A stretch of DNA of 52,104 nucleotides from NCBI GenBank assembly GCA_034409055.1, contig DAOUMU010000348.1:1-52104 (forward strand), written 5' to 3'. Both the position numbers and the translations under genes were made by a program. This stretch comes from DAOUMU01 sp034409055 (GTDB taxonomy: Bacteria > Chloroflexota > Anaerolineae > 4572-78 > J111). Position 1 is the stretch's first letter. Every line of letters starts with the position of its first letter. The notes beneath the pieces were generated by a model that worked only from the letters and a program-made list of their open reading frames with translations, had not been told where the DNA came from and did not search any database. Below are positions 34,992 to 43,297 of this stretch, one piece after another.

Positions 34992-35954
34992 ATGGCAACA
35001 ACCACCCAAGTATCGTCCCCGCTGATTAAGCGCATTATCAGCAATTCGTTGCAGGCCAGAGAAACGCGCCTGGCCTGGCTGCTGATTGCACCCACAGCTA
35101 TCATCGTTTTTGGTCTGGTGCTATTTCCGGCCGTCTTCAGCATTTGGATTAGCTTTCGCAATATCGGCCTGAATAATCTCAACGATGTTTTTAATGCCCC
35201 TTTTGTGGGACTGGGCAATTATGTAGCCGTTTTTAATGATTTTGCCTTTAAGTATCATGATTTAACCAATATGGGCGCGGCCCTGACCAGTATTGTTTAT
35301 TCTTTTGCAGCTACATTTTTAACGCTGCTGGTCGGACTGATTGCGGCCCTCCTGTTGAACCAACCTTTTCGGGCCAGAGGGCTGTCTCGGGCCATTTTTC
35401 TCTTCCCCTATGTGGCGCCCATTGTCAGCGTGGCCTTTGTCTGGCGCTGGATGTTGGATCCTAAACCCTCTGGAGTCATCAACTATCTATTACTGAATGT
35501 CGATCTCATTGATCGCCCCATTGCCTTTCTGGCTACACGGGGTTGGGCTCTGCTGCTGATTATCATCTTTGAAGCCTGGCGATATTTTCCCTTTGCCATG
35601 CTCATGATTTTGGCCCGCCTCCAGGCCGTCGATAAAACCCTTTACGAAGCGGCTAAGGTGGATGGGGCTAACGCATGGCAAAGATTCTTTTTCATCACCT
35701 TACCGGAGCTTCATTATGTACTGGGGGCTATTTTCTTGCTCCGGTTAATATGGACCTTTAACAAGTTTGATGATATCTTTTTGCTCACCGGTGGCGGTTT
35801 TGGCACCAAAGTATTACCGGTCTTAACGTATGAGTTCAGCTTCCGCTTGTTTGACTTTGGCAAGGGTGCGGCCAGCTCTATGATTCTGTTGGTTATACTG
35901 GTGCTATTCTTGGCCCTGTATGTTCGTTTCGTGATGCAAAGTGTTGAGGAGTAG
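34992..35954 (+). CDS. Sugar ABC transporter permease (MalF/UgpA type)
   Basis: A 320-residue inner-membrane permease with six main helices. The EAA loop that contacts the ATPase reads E-A-A-K-V-D-G-A-N-A-W-Q-R-F, followed by the typical L-P at +5 (I-T-L-P-E-L), at about residues 218-240. The N-terminal L-A-W-L-L-I-A-P-T-A is typical of MalF-like proteins. The ATG at 34992 has GAAAGGA upstream. It pairs with the second permease 17 bp downstream. Confidence 0.92.
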   Translation: MATTTQVSSPLIKRIISNSLQARETRLAWLLIAPTAIIVFGLVLFPAVFSIWISFRNIGLNNLNDVFNAPFVGLGNYVAVFNDFAFKYHDLTNMGAALTSIVYSFAATFLTLLVGLIAALLLNQPFRARGLSRAIFLFPYVAPIVSVAFVWRWMLDPKPSGVINYLLLNVDLIDRPIAFLATRGWALLLIIIFEAWRYFPFAMLMILARLQAVDKTLYEAAKVDGANAWQRFFFITLPELHYVLGAIFLLRLIWTFNKFDDIFLLTGGGFGTKVLPVLTYEFSFRLFDFGKGAASSMILLVILVLFLALYVRFVMQSVEE

Positions 35955-35971
35955 CCCGGGGAGAGAGAAAC

Positions 35972-36880
35972 ATGATTAAAACAGAAACTCAAAAAGCAAC
36001 CTTCATTGATCACCTGGCCCGGCGTATGAACTGGCCGCGCTTCTTCTTTGCTTTGGGCATGATTATTTTTTGGACGACCATTATCTTCCCTTTTTATTGG
36101 ATGGTCAGTTCATCTTTCAAAACCGGGGCTGAAATTGCGGGTAGAAAACCCCTCTTTATCCCCCCGGCCTTGCGCTGGGACGCCTATCAGGAATTATTCA
36201 ACCCCGCCTGGGATCACTTTCAAAATTTTGGGATCAACGTGGTCAACAGCATCATGGTCGCTATACCGACCGCCATTATTGCCGTCATCCTGTCAATGTT
36301 GGGCGCGTATGCTATCGCCCGCCTGAGATTCCGGGGCAAAGATTTTTTGCTTAACTCCATCTTGATGATTTACCTTTTTCCCGGCATCTTGCTGATTATT
36401 CCCCTCTTTGCCATGCTTTCTCAAATCAGCCTGTGGATAGGCATCGAAGTGCAGGATAACCTGGCCATTCTGGTATTTACCTATCTGGCTCAAACTTTGC
36501 CGGTGGCTCTCTACATGCTGGCCAACTATTTCCGCACCATTCCCGACGAGATTGAGCAAGCGGCCCTGATTGACGGCTGTACCCGGGTGGGGGTCATCTG
36601 GCGGGTGACGATGCCGCTGGCTGTGCCGGCGCTGGTATCTGTGGCCATTTACACCTTTATGATTGCCTGGAATGAGTTCCTCTATGCCCTCGTCTTCCTC
36701 AATGACCGCACCCTGTTTACCATGCCGATCAAAATTAACGCCATTTTCAATGACCCCAGCCCCCGCATGCAGGTAGTGATGGCCGCCTCAACGGTAATGA
36801 GTTTACCGGTCATGATTCTGTTCCTGGCCTTAGAACGATACCTGGCCGAAGGGTTATCCGCAGGTGGGGTGAAAGGTTAG
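35972..36880 (+). CDS. Sugar ABC transporter permease (MalG/UgpE type)
   Basis: A 302-residue inner-membrane permease with six helices. The N-terminal segment F-P-F-Y-W-M-V-S-S-S-F-K is the classic MalG-type signature. The EAA loop is E-I-E-Q-A-A-L-I-D-G-C-T-R-V-G-V-I-W-R-V-T-M-P-L (split E-Q-A-A-L-I-D-G, then M-P-L). It is the last gene of the importer operon. No nucleotide-binding protein is encoded nearby, so a shared MsmK/UgpC-type ATPase elsewhere must energise it. Confidence 0.92.
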   Translation: MIKTETQKATFIDHLARRMNWPRFFFALGMIIFWTTIIFPFYWMVSSSFKTGAEIAGRKPLFIPPALRWDAYQELFNPAWDHFQNFGINVVNSIMVAIPTAIIAVILSMLGAYAIARLRFRGKDFLLNSILMIYLFPGILLIIPLFAMLSQISLWIGIEVQDNLAILVFTYLAQTLPVALYMLANYFRTIPDEIEQAALIDGCTRVGVIWRVTMPLAVPALVSVAIYTFMIAWNEFLYALVFLNDRTLFTMPIKINAIFNDPSPRMQVVMAASTVMSLPVMILFLALERYLAEGLSAGGVKG

Positions 36881-36939
36881 AGAAGTAAGTCGCTGTTTCC
36901 AGCCTGGGTTGGCAGGCTGAATAATAATCATATTTGGAG

Positions 36940-36997
36940 TCGAGGCTTCAGCCGGATTTGGCAATGTGGTCGGTCCGGTCGAAGCCTCGATTTTTTT
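36940..36997 (+). terminator. Rho-independent terminator of the importer operon
   Basis: TCGAGGCTTC (36940-36949) pairs with GAAGCCTCGA (36981-36990), with further GCCGG/CCGG pairing inside. It is followed by a run of T to 36997. It lies 59 bp after the permease stop and also faces the convergent FHA gene. Confidence 0.85.
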
Positions 36998-37016
36998 GGA
37001 GCCAAAGGGTGTATCA

Positions 37017-37544
37017 TTAAGGCGTAGGGGGCAGCACCGCATCCAACCAGGGGGGCAGGAGATCGGTGATCTTGAGCAGGTCCAGGTAATCAGCAACAAT
37101 TAAGAGGAAGAGAATAATAAAAATAACGGCTATGGTTCCACCCGCAATGGTGGCGAACCAGACCCGACCGCTAATATGGGAGCTGGCTTCCGGCAGATCT
37201 TCTGCGTTGGAGCGTTCTGTCTCTGCCTGGGCTTCAACCAGTTCAATGTCCTGAAACCTAATTTTGACCGGACCCAGTTCGATTAAATCCTCATGTTGTA
37301 AGCGGTAGGGACCTTCAATCATCTGTCCATTAACCCCGGTACCGCCGGCCCCTCCCAAATCTTGTAGAATCCAACGTTCGTCCCGTAGCTCGAGGCTGGC
37401 GTGGGTGAAATCAATCTCGGGTATTTCCAACACCAGATCATTATCTGGCCCAGAGCCGATTAATATCCGGGGTATGGATAGTTCGAAATCTTCGATGATC
37501 GTTTCTTTGTCTTCAAATTCTTCGTAAATTACCAGTTTGGCCAT
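37017..37544 (-). CDS. FHA-domain protein with C-terminal membrane helix
   Basis: A 175-residue protein. An FHA phosphothreonine-binding domain covers about residues 25-95 (R-I-L-I-G-S-G-P-D-N-D-L-V-L, then H-A-S-L, then L-Q-D-L-G-G-A-G-G-T-G-V-N-G). It is followed by an acidic linker and one membrane helix (about 130-152), with a short outside tail. The conserved Ser of the R-S/H-A-x-L region is present as H-A-S. It is probably a membrane-docked reader of Ser/Thr phosphorylation, but no kinase gene is in the window. The ATG at 37544 was chosen because homology begins there; the upstream frame to 37676 runs through a repeat. Confidence 0.86.
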   Translation of the reverse strand: MAKLVIYEEFEDKETIIEDFELSIPRILIGSGPDNDLVLEIPEIDFTHASLELRDERWILQDLGGAGGTGVNGQMIEGPYRLQHEDLIELGPVKIRFQDIELVEAQAETERSNAEDLPEASSHISGRVWFATIAGGTIAVIFIILFLLIVADYLDLLKITDLLPPWLDAVLPPTP

Positions 37545-37608
37545 AGTTTTATGTAAATGATAGGGGTGTCTCCCAGGATTTGCGTTATTATTAAGATATA
37601 GCTCCGTA

Positions 37609-37677
37609 CTGCGTATTGCGTATTGCGTGTCGCGTGAGGAGTCTGGACGGCAAACGCAACACGCAACACGCATCACG
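37609..37677. repeat. Heptad-period inverted repeat (hairpin) b
   Basis: The left arm is made of 7-bp units TGCGTAT/TGCGTGT/CGCGTGA (37609-37637). The right arm (37652-37677) is the inverse, with ACGCAAC/ACGCATC units. It separates the CCA-adding-type gene from the FHA gene and is closely related in unit sequence to the hairpins at 8969 and 49031. Confidence 0.85.
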
Positions 37678-37711
37678 AAGTTGTTTAGCTTAGACTATGC
37701 CGCTTTATAGG

Positions 37712-39208
37712 CTACGTATCAGGTCTAATACTAGTCTTGTTTTGATAATTGACAAAATCAGGATCGGCTTTGATAAAGGCCAGCGCCTCGGCTTTATCCT
37801 GGACTTGTTTTGTGGCCTGGGCCTCTTTTAGCCGGTTAAGCAGCAGACCGATTAACCGGCCCTCGCTCAAGCCGAAAGTTTCCATTAAATCTCGTCCGGT
37901 CAGTAAGGGCGACGGGTCGATGACCCGGTCGTACTGCTCGAAGTAGGTGGCGATCAGTTGATGGACGACCCCCAGTAGGGCCTGGGTCTCGGCCTGGCCC
38001 TGGTCCGGTGGATAAGTGGCCCGATGGTCGGCCAGGGCGTGCAAGGCCACGGCCACCCCCGCCTGGTAACTCCGCGCGCCTGTATCGCGAAAAAGGCGAT
38101 AGATCGCCCGGCGGCTGACCTGACCCTCCTGGGCTAACAATAAAGGTCGCATGTGGTGAAGCACCACTTTCTCCACAAAGCGAATGGCCTGGTTACTGAA
38201 ATGAAAATGTTTCATGGCCCGACAGGCTATCCTGGCGCTTTCCCGTTCGTGCCCCAGAAACCGAATCTTGACCGGGGGACCGGCCTGTTCGGTACGGGTG
38301 AGCGGCTTGCCGGCATCGTGCCAGAGCAGGGCCAGGGGCATCAGCAGTTGGGGGGTCAAACTGCCGGCCAGGCCCTCATTGAGATATTGCCGAACCGCCT
38401 CTTGCAACCGGGCCGGAATATCCGGTAGTTCGGCCTGTAGCATACTGGTCCAGGCATCCAAAGCGGTGGTGGTGTGGTCAAATACGTCCAGATAATGAGG
38501 CGGGGGCTGGCTGACCCCAATCATCACTTCTATTTCCGGCAGCAGGTGGGGCAATATTCCCAGGTGGCGCAGCTTTTGGACGGCCTGGCCAGGGGTAGGG
38601 GTGTTGAGCAATTTGAGTAACTCGTCCCTTTGTCGTTCGGGGGATACAGTGACCAAACCGGTCACCGCTTGTCGCAGGTCCTGCTCGGTTTGGGTTTCAA
38701 TCGAAAAGCCTAACTCAGTCGATTGGCGCACCGCTCGCAGCACACGCACCGGATCGTGCTGAAAGGCCGTGGCCGAAGTGGCCCGGATTTGTCCGATTTC
38801 CAGATCACGTTGACCTGCCAGCGGGTCAATAAGCTGGGGTGGATCGGTCAAGCTGAGGGCTATGGCATTGATCGTAAAATCGCGGTCTCGCAAGTCTTCT
38901 GCAAGTGTTGCCCCCCGAAAGTCGGCAAAATCAAGATAAAATTTTTTTAAGCCAGAGGCAACCGGTACATTATGTACCACCCGGCCTGTACCTCGTTCTG
39001 GGTCCAGAGGATAAAAGGCAGCCTGGAGGGCATTGGCCACTTTTCGAGCCACGGTCAAACTACGACCGGGTACAGCAAAATCGAGGTCAACGATGGTTTG
39101 TCGTCCCAACAACAGATCACGAACTGCCCCTCCCACCAGATAGGCTTCTACCTGGTGGGCCCGTAAGATTTTAATGACATTTTGTAAGAGCGGGTGGTGG
39201 TCTAACAT
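37712..39208 (-). CDS. CCA-adding-type tRNA nucleotidyltransferase / poly(A) polymerase with HD domain
   Basis: A 498-residue class II nucleotidyltransferase. The head has L-V-G-G-A-V-R-D (24-31) and the metal-binding D-L-D (D41, D43). This is followed by R-D-F-T-I-N-A-I-A and R-A-V-R-Q-S-T-E-L-G-F. The C-terminal half holds an HD-type segment (L-L-W-H-D-A-G-K-P) and a long helical tail. It most likely adds or repairs the tRNA 3' CCA, which the tRNA-Val in this window needs. A-adding or poly(A) activity cannot be excluded, because the family splits these roles in some bacteria. The start overlaps the stop of the DUF5678-like gene (ATGTTAG). Confidence 0.9.
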   Translation of the reverse strand: MLDHHPLLQNVIKILRAHQVEAYLVGGAVRDLLLGRQTIVDLDFAVPGRSLTVARKVANALQAAFYPLDPERGTGRVVHNVPVASGLKKFYLDFADFRGATLAEDLRDRDFTINAIALSLTDPPQLIDPLAGQRDLEIGQIRATSATAFQHDPVRVLRAVRQSTELGFSIETQTEQDLRQAVTGLVTVSPERQRDELLKLLNTPTPGQAVQKLRHLGILPHLLPEIEVMIGVSQPPPHYLDVFDHTTTALDAWTSMLQAELPDIPARLQEAVRQYLNEGLAGSLTPQLLMPLALLWHDAGKPLTRTEQAGPPVKIRFLGHERESARIACRAMKHFHFSNQAIRFVEKVVLHHMRPLLLAQEGQVSRRAIYRLFRDTGARSYQAGVAVALHALADHRATYPPDQGQAETQALLGVVHQLIATYFEQYDRVIDPSPLLTGRDLMETFGLSEGRLIGLLLNRLKEAQATKQVQDKAEALAFIKADPDFVNYQNKTSIRPDT

Positions 39209-39444
39209 TTCTTATTTTTTGTTTCTGATTCTTTAGTGTTGCCCTCAGCGTCAACAAATAACAGTAGCGGTTTGTCTTTGGGACGGGTACGCTTGGCCGC
39301 TCGATAGGCTTGCTGGGCAGTCAGGCCGACTCCAATGACTCGCCCACGTACAAGGGCTATCCAGCGGTTAAGATACAAGGTCGTATCAATCTCTTTGACC
39401 AAATCCTGCTTTTTCAATGGCTCTAAAGCTACGAAGAATAACAC
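39202..39444 (-). CDS. DUF5678-like small protein
   Basis: An 80-residue protein with the pattern Y-L-N-R-W-I-A-L-V-R-G-R-V-I-G-V-G-L-T-A-Q-Q-A-Y-R-A-A (split at L-V-R-G) and L-L-L-F-V near the end. This resembles the DUF5678 group of small proteins of unknown function. The GTG at 39444 has no clear Shine-Dalgarno sequence, so the true start may be a TTG about 10 codons in. It overlaps the nucleotidyltransferase start by 7 bp, so coupling is likely. The intergenic region 39445-39593 shows no gene. Confidence 0.65.
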   Translation of the reverse strand: MLFFVALEPLKKQDLVKEIDTTLYLNRWIALVRGRVIGVGLTAQQAYRAAKRTRPKDKPLLLFVDAEGNTKESETKNKKC

Positions 39445-39593
39445 GGACCACGTTAATGAGCAAAACCAGTTTACCCAGCCCGTGATCCGTGTTTTTGTCC
39501 ATTATCCAACGAACGTCTGAAGCGTCGTCCACACCCTACGATACGATTTACGCTTCGCTCCAATCACTCAGGATATACTACCCCTGAGTGGTT

Positions 39594-39624
39594 ATGTAGG
39601 CAAGCCTTGGGCTTGGCTTCTACA
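39594..39624. repeat. TGTAGG palindrome overlapping the sucD stop codon
   Basis: TGTAGGCAAGCC and GGCTTGGCTTCTACA form an imperfect hairpin. The CTA within the right arm is the complement of the sucD stop codon TAG (39620-39622). On the minus strand it could end the sucCD transcript, though without a T-run. Confidence 0.65.
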
Positions 39625-40486
39625 TCAGATCAGCCACGATATCGGCAACCTCTTCGGGCTGTTGGGCTACCTTAACCCGAACAGCTTCAAAGGCTTTAAT
39701 TTTTTCCTCGGCGGTGCCCTCACCCCCTTCAATAATGGCCCCGGCGTGCCCCATTCGTTTACCCGGTGGGGCGGTGCGGCCGGCAATGAAGGCGGTGACC
39801 GGCTTGGTCATGTGTTCGGCAATAAAACGGGCCGCTTTTTGTTCGTCTGTACCGCCAATTTCGCCAATAAGCACCACCTGATCGGTTAGAGGGTCGCTCT
39901 CAAAAAGTTTTAAGATGTCAATGAAGGTGCTACCGATAATCGGGTCGCCGCCGATACCGACGGCCGTGCTTTGGCCGATTCTTTTATCGGTCAAAGCCTG
40001 CACCACTTCATAAGTGAGCGTCCCACTGCGGGAGACCAGACCGACGTGGCCCGGTTGGTGAATGTGAGCGGGCATAATGCCGACTTTGGCCTGACCAGGG
40101 GTAATTAAACCGGGACAATTCGGCCCGATCAGACGGATCTCTCGCTGTTTCAGAAAACTTTGCACGCGAACCATATCCAGAACCGGCACACCTTCGGTAA
40201 TACAAACGACCAATTTGATGTCAGCATCAGCCGCTTCCATAATGGCATCGGCGGCAAAGGGAGCCGGTACGTAAATAATACTGGTATTGGCGTCGGTCGC
40301 GTTTACCGCTTCTTTGACGGTATCAAATACGGGAATGCCGTGAACCCACTCCCCTCCCTTGCCTGGCGTCATCCCGGCCACAATGTTTGTGCCGTATTCC
40401 TTCATTTGCAAGGTGTGAAAGCGGCCTTCACGTCCGGTAATACCTTGTACTAGCAGCCGTGTGTTTTTTCCAACTAAAATACTCAT
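39620..40486 (-). CDS. sucD: Succinyl-CoA synthetase alpha subunit
   Basis: A 288-residue subunit binding CoA and carrying the phosphorylated His. The CoA fold starts T-R-L-L-V-Q-G-I-T-G-R-E-G. The active His is H247 in M-G-H-A-G-A-I-I-E-G-G-E-G-T-A. The segment S-R-S-G-T-L-T-Y-E is also typical. It makes ATP or GTP from succinyl-CoA in the TCA cycle with the beta subunit encoded just upstream (12-bp gap). The ATG at 40486 has GGGAG. Confidence 0.96.
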   Translation of the reverse strand: MSILVGKNTRLLVQGITGREGRFHTLQMKEYGTNIVAGMTPGKGGEWVHGIPVFDTVKEAVNATDANTSIIYVPAPFAADAIMEAADADIKLVVCITEGVPVLDMVRVQSFLKQREIRLIGPNCPGLITPGQAKVGIMPAHIHQPGHVGLVSRSGTLTYEVVQALTDKRIGQSTAVGIGGDPIIGSTFIDILKLFESDPLTDQVVLIGEIGGTDEQKAARFIAEHMTKPVTAFIAGRTAPPGKRMGHAGAIIEGGEGTAEEKIKAFEAVRVKVAQQPEEVADIVADLM

Positions 40487-40498
40487 GATTGTTACTCC

Positions 40499-41635
40499 CT
40501 ATACGTCTCGGGCCAAGGCAACTGCTTTTTGAGCGGCCTCGCTCAGCGTGGAAGCATTGGGGAAGTTAGCTTCAGTCAATATCTGACGCCCTTCTGCCTC
40601 ATTGGTTCCTACCAGGCGAGCCACCATGGGGACGTTGGTTGGTACCTCCTGGAGAGCGGTCAAAATGCCACGGGCGACTTCATCGCAGCGCGTAATGCCC
40701 CCAAAAATATTAAAAAGAACCGCTTTTACTTTGGGGTCGCTCAGGATGATGCGTAAGGCCGCAGCTACCTTGTCCGCCTTAGCCCCGCCGCCGATGTCGA
40801 GAAAGTTGGCCGGTTCAGCCCCATACTGCTTGACAATATCCATCGTGGCCATAGCCAGACCGGCACCATTGACCATACAGCCAATTTCACCATCCAACTT
40901 AACGTAACTCAGACCGGCCAGGCGAGCCTCTCGCTCGGCTGGCGTTTCTTCTTGTACGTCTCGTAACTCGGCCAGGTCACGGTGGCGGAAAAGCGCATTG
41001 TCATCCAGGACAATTTTACCGTCAACGGCTAAAAGTTGACTCTGCTCTGTCACTACGAGGGGATTGATTTCAGCCAGACTGGCATCGATGTTAATGAAGG
41101 CCTGATAGAGCCCCTTCACAATTTGCATAAATTGAGTGATGAAAGCTCGCCGCAACCCTAAATCAAAGGCCAGGTCGCGGGCTTGATAATCCAAAAGCCC
41201 CATTTGGGGGTCTACCGGCAAACGAATAATGGCCTCGGGATTAGTTTTGGCCACTTCTTCAATTTCAACGCCGCCTTCAGCCGAAGCAATGATGACCGAT
41301 TTTTGTAGGACGCGGTCAATCACAATGCCCAGGTATATCTCTTCTTTGATGTCGGCCGCTTTGTCGACCAGAACTTTATCGACAGTTAAGCCCTTGATGT
41401 TCATCCCCAGAATCTGGGCGGCCAGCTTTTCAGCTTCGGCGGTATCTTTAGCCACTTTAATACCGCCAGCTTTGCCCCGTCCCCCGACCAATACCTGACT
41501 TTTGATCACCACCGGATCGCCTAATCGTTCGGCTATCGCGCGGACCTTAGTCGGCGAGGTGGCCACCTCGCCCTCTGGAATGGGTACACCGTACTTGGCG
41601 AAAATGCGTTTAGATTGATATTCGTGAAGTTTCAC
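40499..41635 (-). CDS. sucC: Succinyl-CoA synthetase beta subunit, ADP-forming type
   Basis: A 378-residue subunit with an N-terminal ATP-grasp domain (M-K-L-H-E-Y-Q-S-K-R-I-F-A-K-Y-G-V-P-I, V-G-G-R-G-K-A-G-G-I) and a CoA-ligase domain (G-C-M-V-N-G-A-G-L-A-M-A-T-M-D, then F-N-I-F-G-G-I-T-R-C-D). It joins SucD as the TCA-cycle enzyme. The ATG at 41635 has AAGGAGG immediately upstream. It is the first gene of the sucCD pair. Confidence 0.96.
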   Translation of the reverse strand: MKLHEYQSKRIFAKYGVPIPEGEVATSPTKVRAIAERLGDPVVIKSQVLVGGRGKAGGIKVAKDTAEAEKLAAQILGMNIKGLTVDKVLVDKAADIKEEIYLGIVIDRVLQKSVIIASAEGGVEIEEVAKTNPEAIIRLPVDPQMGLLDYQARDLAFDLGLRRAFITQFMQIVKGLYQAFINIDASLAEINPLVVTEQSQLLAVDGKIVLDDNALFRHRDLAELRDVQEETPAEREARLAGLSYVKLDGEIGCMVNGAGLAMATMDIVKQYGAEPANFLDIGGGAKADKVAAALRIILSDPKVKAVLFNIFGGITRCDEVARGILTALQEVPTNVPMVARLVGTNEAEGRQILTEANFPNASTLSEAAQKAVALARDV

Positions 41636-42007
41636 ATGGAGCCTCCTTGCTTTGCTGGTGAGTATGAGGATTTTGTGGGTGTAAAATTACGGGCAAATTA
41701 TACCATATTTTCTGTCTTGCACCTATTTAGGAGCCTGGGTAATTTGGTACCTAATCTCTATTGTTCAGATGGTATGACTATGTTATGCTTTGGGTAGTAT
41801 ACAGTTTATTCTTTTGACGGGATTTACCGGATCGACCTTATCAATTAGGTTAAATCGGTTTGGCTAAATAGCTAGCAATTCTCGTCCTGTTCTTTACCAA
41901 TTCTATACCTGGTGGTTATTTATAGAATGCGCTATTTTTTGATTCTACCCAGTTCGCTGATTCTGGGTTTTAATAGCCTGTCTGTAAACTTCAAGTCTAG
42001 TCATTCC

Positions 42008-42088
42008 AGGCCCGCCTGCCGCTACTCCCAGCCGAGATTTTGTAAAATCTTTTGTCTGGCTGGGAGAAGTGGTTGTGCGGGCCTTTTT
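42008..42088 (+). terminator. Long multi-tier terminator-like hairpin in leader of cohesin-dockerin operon
   Basis: Three nested stems pair in register: AGGCCCGC with GCGGGCCT (42008-42015/42077-42084), CTCCCAGCC with GGCTGGGAG (42025-42033/42058-42066), and AGATTTT with AAAATCT (42035-42041/42044-42050). A T-run follows at 42084-42088. There is no plus-strand gene upstream; the 41636-42007 stretch shows no convincing frame. It therefore ends either an unseen small RNA or a leader of the gene at 42170. Confidence 0.72.
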
Positions 42089-42120
42089 GCTTTAATAGTT
42101 TAACTTGTCAACGGTGCTGC

Positions 42121-42145
42121 GGGCAAGTTGGCAGCTTACCCTACA
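42121..42145. repeat. CCTACA-type palindrome
   Basis: GGGCAAG-TTGGCAG-CTTACCC followed by TACA lies 25 bp upstream of the cohesin-dockerin gene. It resembles one arm of the triple repeat at 44281-44456. Confidence 0.55.
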
Positions 42146-42169
42146 TCAATTTAAGAGAGGAGCAAAACT

Positions 42170-43252
42170 ATGATCTTCACACGTAACAAATTTTGTCGAG
42201 TTCTAACTTTCACGTTGGCTTTGGTTGTTCTGAGTAGTATGGTTTGGATTCAGGCTTCAGTTAGCCCGGTGGCTGCCCAGGCGCCAGAGACAGAGGAAAC
42301 CGTCCTATCAATTCTGATTATTCCCGAGGGGGAAAAGTTTAGTATTGCCAGTGTCGGCACGCCCCCGGTTTTTGAAGTCGGGGATATTTTTAAGGTTTCC
42401 ATCGTGGCCCTGGGCGTGACAGACCCCGGTATCTTCGGTAGCCAATTCGAACTCACCTATGATACCAGCCACCTGGCAGCCGTGGACGGTAGTTTGGCTT
42501 CCGGTTTGGCTATGGAACCTGTTGTCATCGCCCGCTCCCTGATTGATCCGGCCGAGGGCTTGGTCGCCTACGCGGCCAGTCGCCAGGGAGATATTGATAA
42601 CCTGTCCGGCAATGTTGTTCTGGCCACGCTGCGTTTTGAAGCCGTTGGCCCCACCGGGCCTCCGGAAGGGCAGACCACCGTCATCCATCTGCAAAACGTC
42701 AAACTGGGGGCTAAAGGCGGCATTGAAGTGCCGGTCGGCGGCCTGGTTGACCTGGAGGTTATTATTGTCGATAGCAATGTGCCTGGTCAGGGTGATATTG
42801 CCGGTAAGGTTACGGTTGAGGGCCGGGCTGCCGATAACCAGGCTGACCATACCATCACCGCCGTTAACAGTGCCAGTGAGATTTTAACCAGTACCACTGA
42901 CGCTAACGGGGATTTCTTGATTAACAATGCCCCGGCCGATACCTATACCCTGACCGCTGATAGCCCTGGCTTCCTGGCGGCTACCTGTGCAGAGGTCGCC
43001 CACTCGGCTGAGACGCTGACCAGCCTGACCGACGTCGTCCTTTTGGCCGGTGACATTGACGATAACAGTGAAATTGACATCACCGACGCGGTGGCGATTG
43101 GGACCGTCTTTGGCAGTACGACCCTCGGTGAGGTGGCCGACCTCAATGCCGACAGCGTGGTGGACATTCTGGATCTGATTTTGATGGCGGCCAACTTTGG
43201 CCAAACGTCTGTGGATAATGTGTGGACCTGTCAACTGCCGGTTGAATTGTAA
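42170..43252 (+). CDS. Secreted cohesin - regulatory-like - dockerin protein 1
   Basis: A 360-residue exported protein. A signal peptide (T-L-A-L-V-V-L-S-S-M-V-W, cleaved near A-A-Q-A) is followed by a cohesin-type beta-sandwich at about 60-205 (G-D-I-F-K-V-S-I-V-A, F-E-L-T-Y-D-T-S-H-L). Next is a carboxypeptidase-regulatory-like Ig module at about 208-283 (T-D-A-N-G-D-F, A-D-T-Y-T-L-T). A type I dockerin at about 288-345 follows, with two calcium loops D-I-D-D-N-S-E-I-D-I-T-D and D-L-N-A-D-S-V-V-D-I-L-D. Having both partners in one chain allows self-assembly or chaining. GAGAGGAG precedes the ATG. The paralogue follows 45 bp on. Confidence 0.88.
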   Translation: MIFTRNKFCRVLTFTLALVVLSSMVWIQASVSPVAAQAPETEETVLSILIIPEGEKFSIASVGTPPVFEVGDIFKVSIVALGVTDPGIFGSQFELTYDTSHLAAVDGSLASGLAMEPVVIARSLIDPAEGLVAYAASRQGDIDNLSGNVVLATLRFEAVGPTGPPEGQTTVIHLQNVKLGAKGGIEVPVGGLVDLEVIIVDSNVPGQGDIAGKVTVEGRAADNQADHTITAVNSASEILTSTTDANGDFLINNAPADTYTLTADSPGFLAATCAEVAHSAETLTSLTDVVLLAGDIDDNSEIDITDAVAIGTVFGSTTLGEVADLNADSVVDILDLILMAANFGQTSVDNVWTCQLPVEL

Positions 43253-43297
43253 AAGAAGTGGTTAAACAAATTATCTGTCTAGTATAAGGAGAAAAAA

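Noticed and set aside
41912..42103. 63-codon frame in front of the cohesin-dockerin operon
   Set aside because: It runs straight through a strong terminator hairpin, so it is unlikely to be translated.
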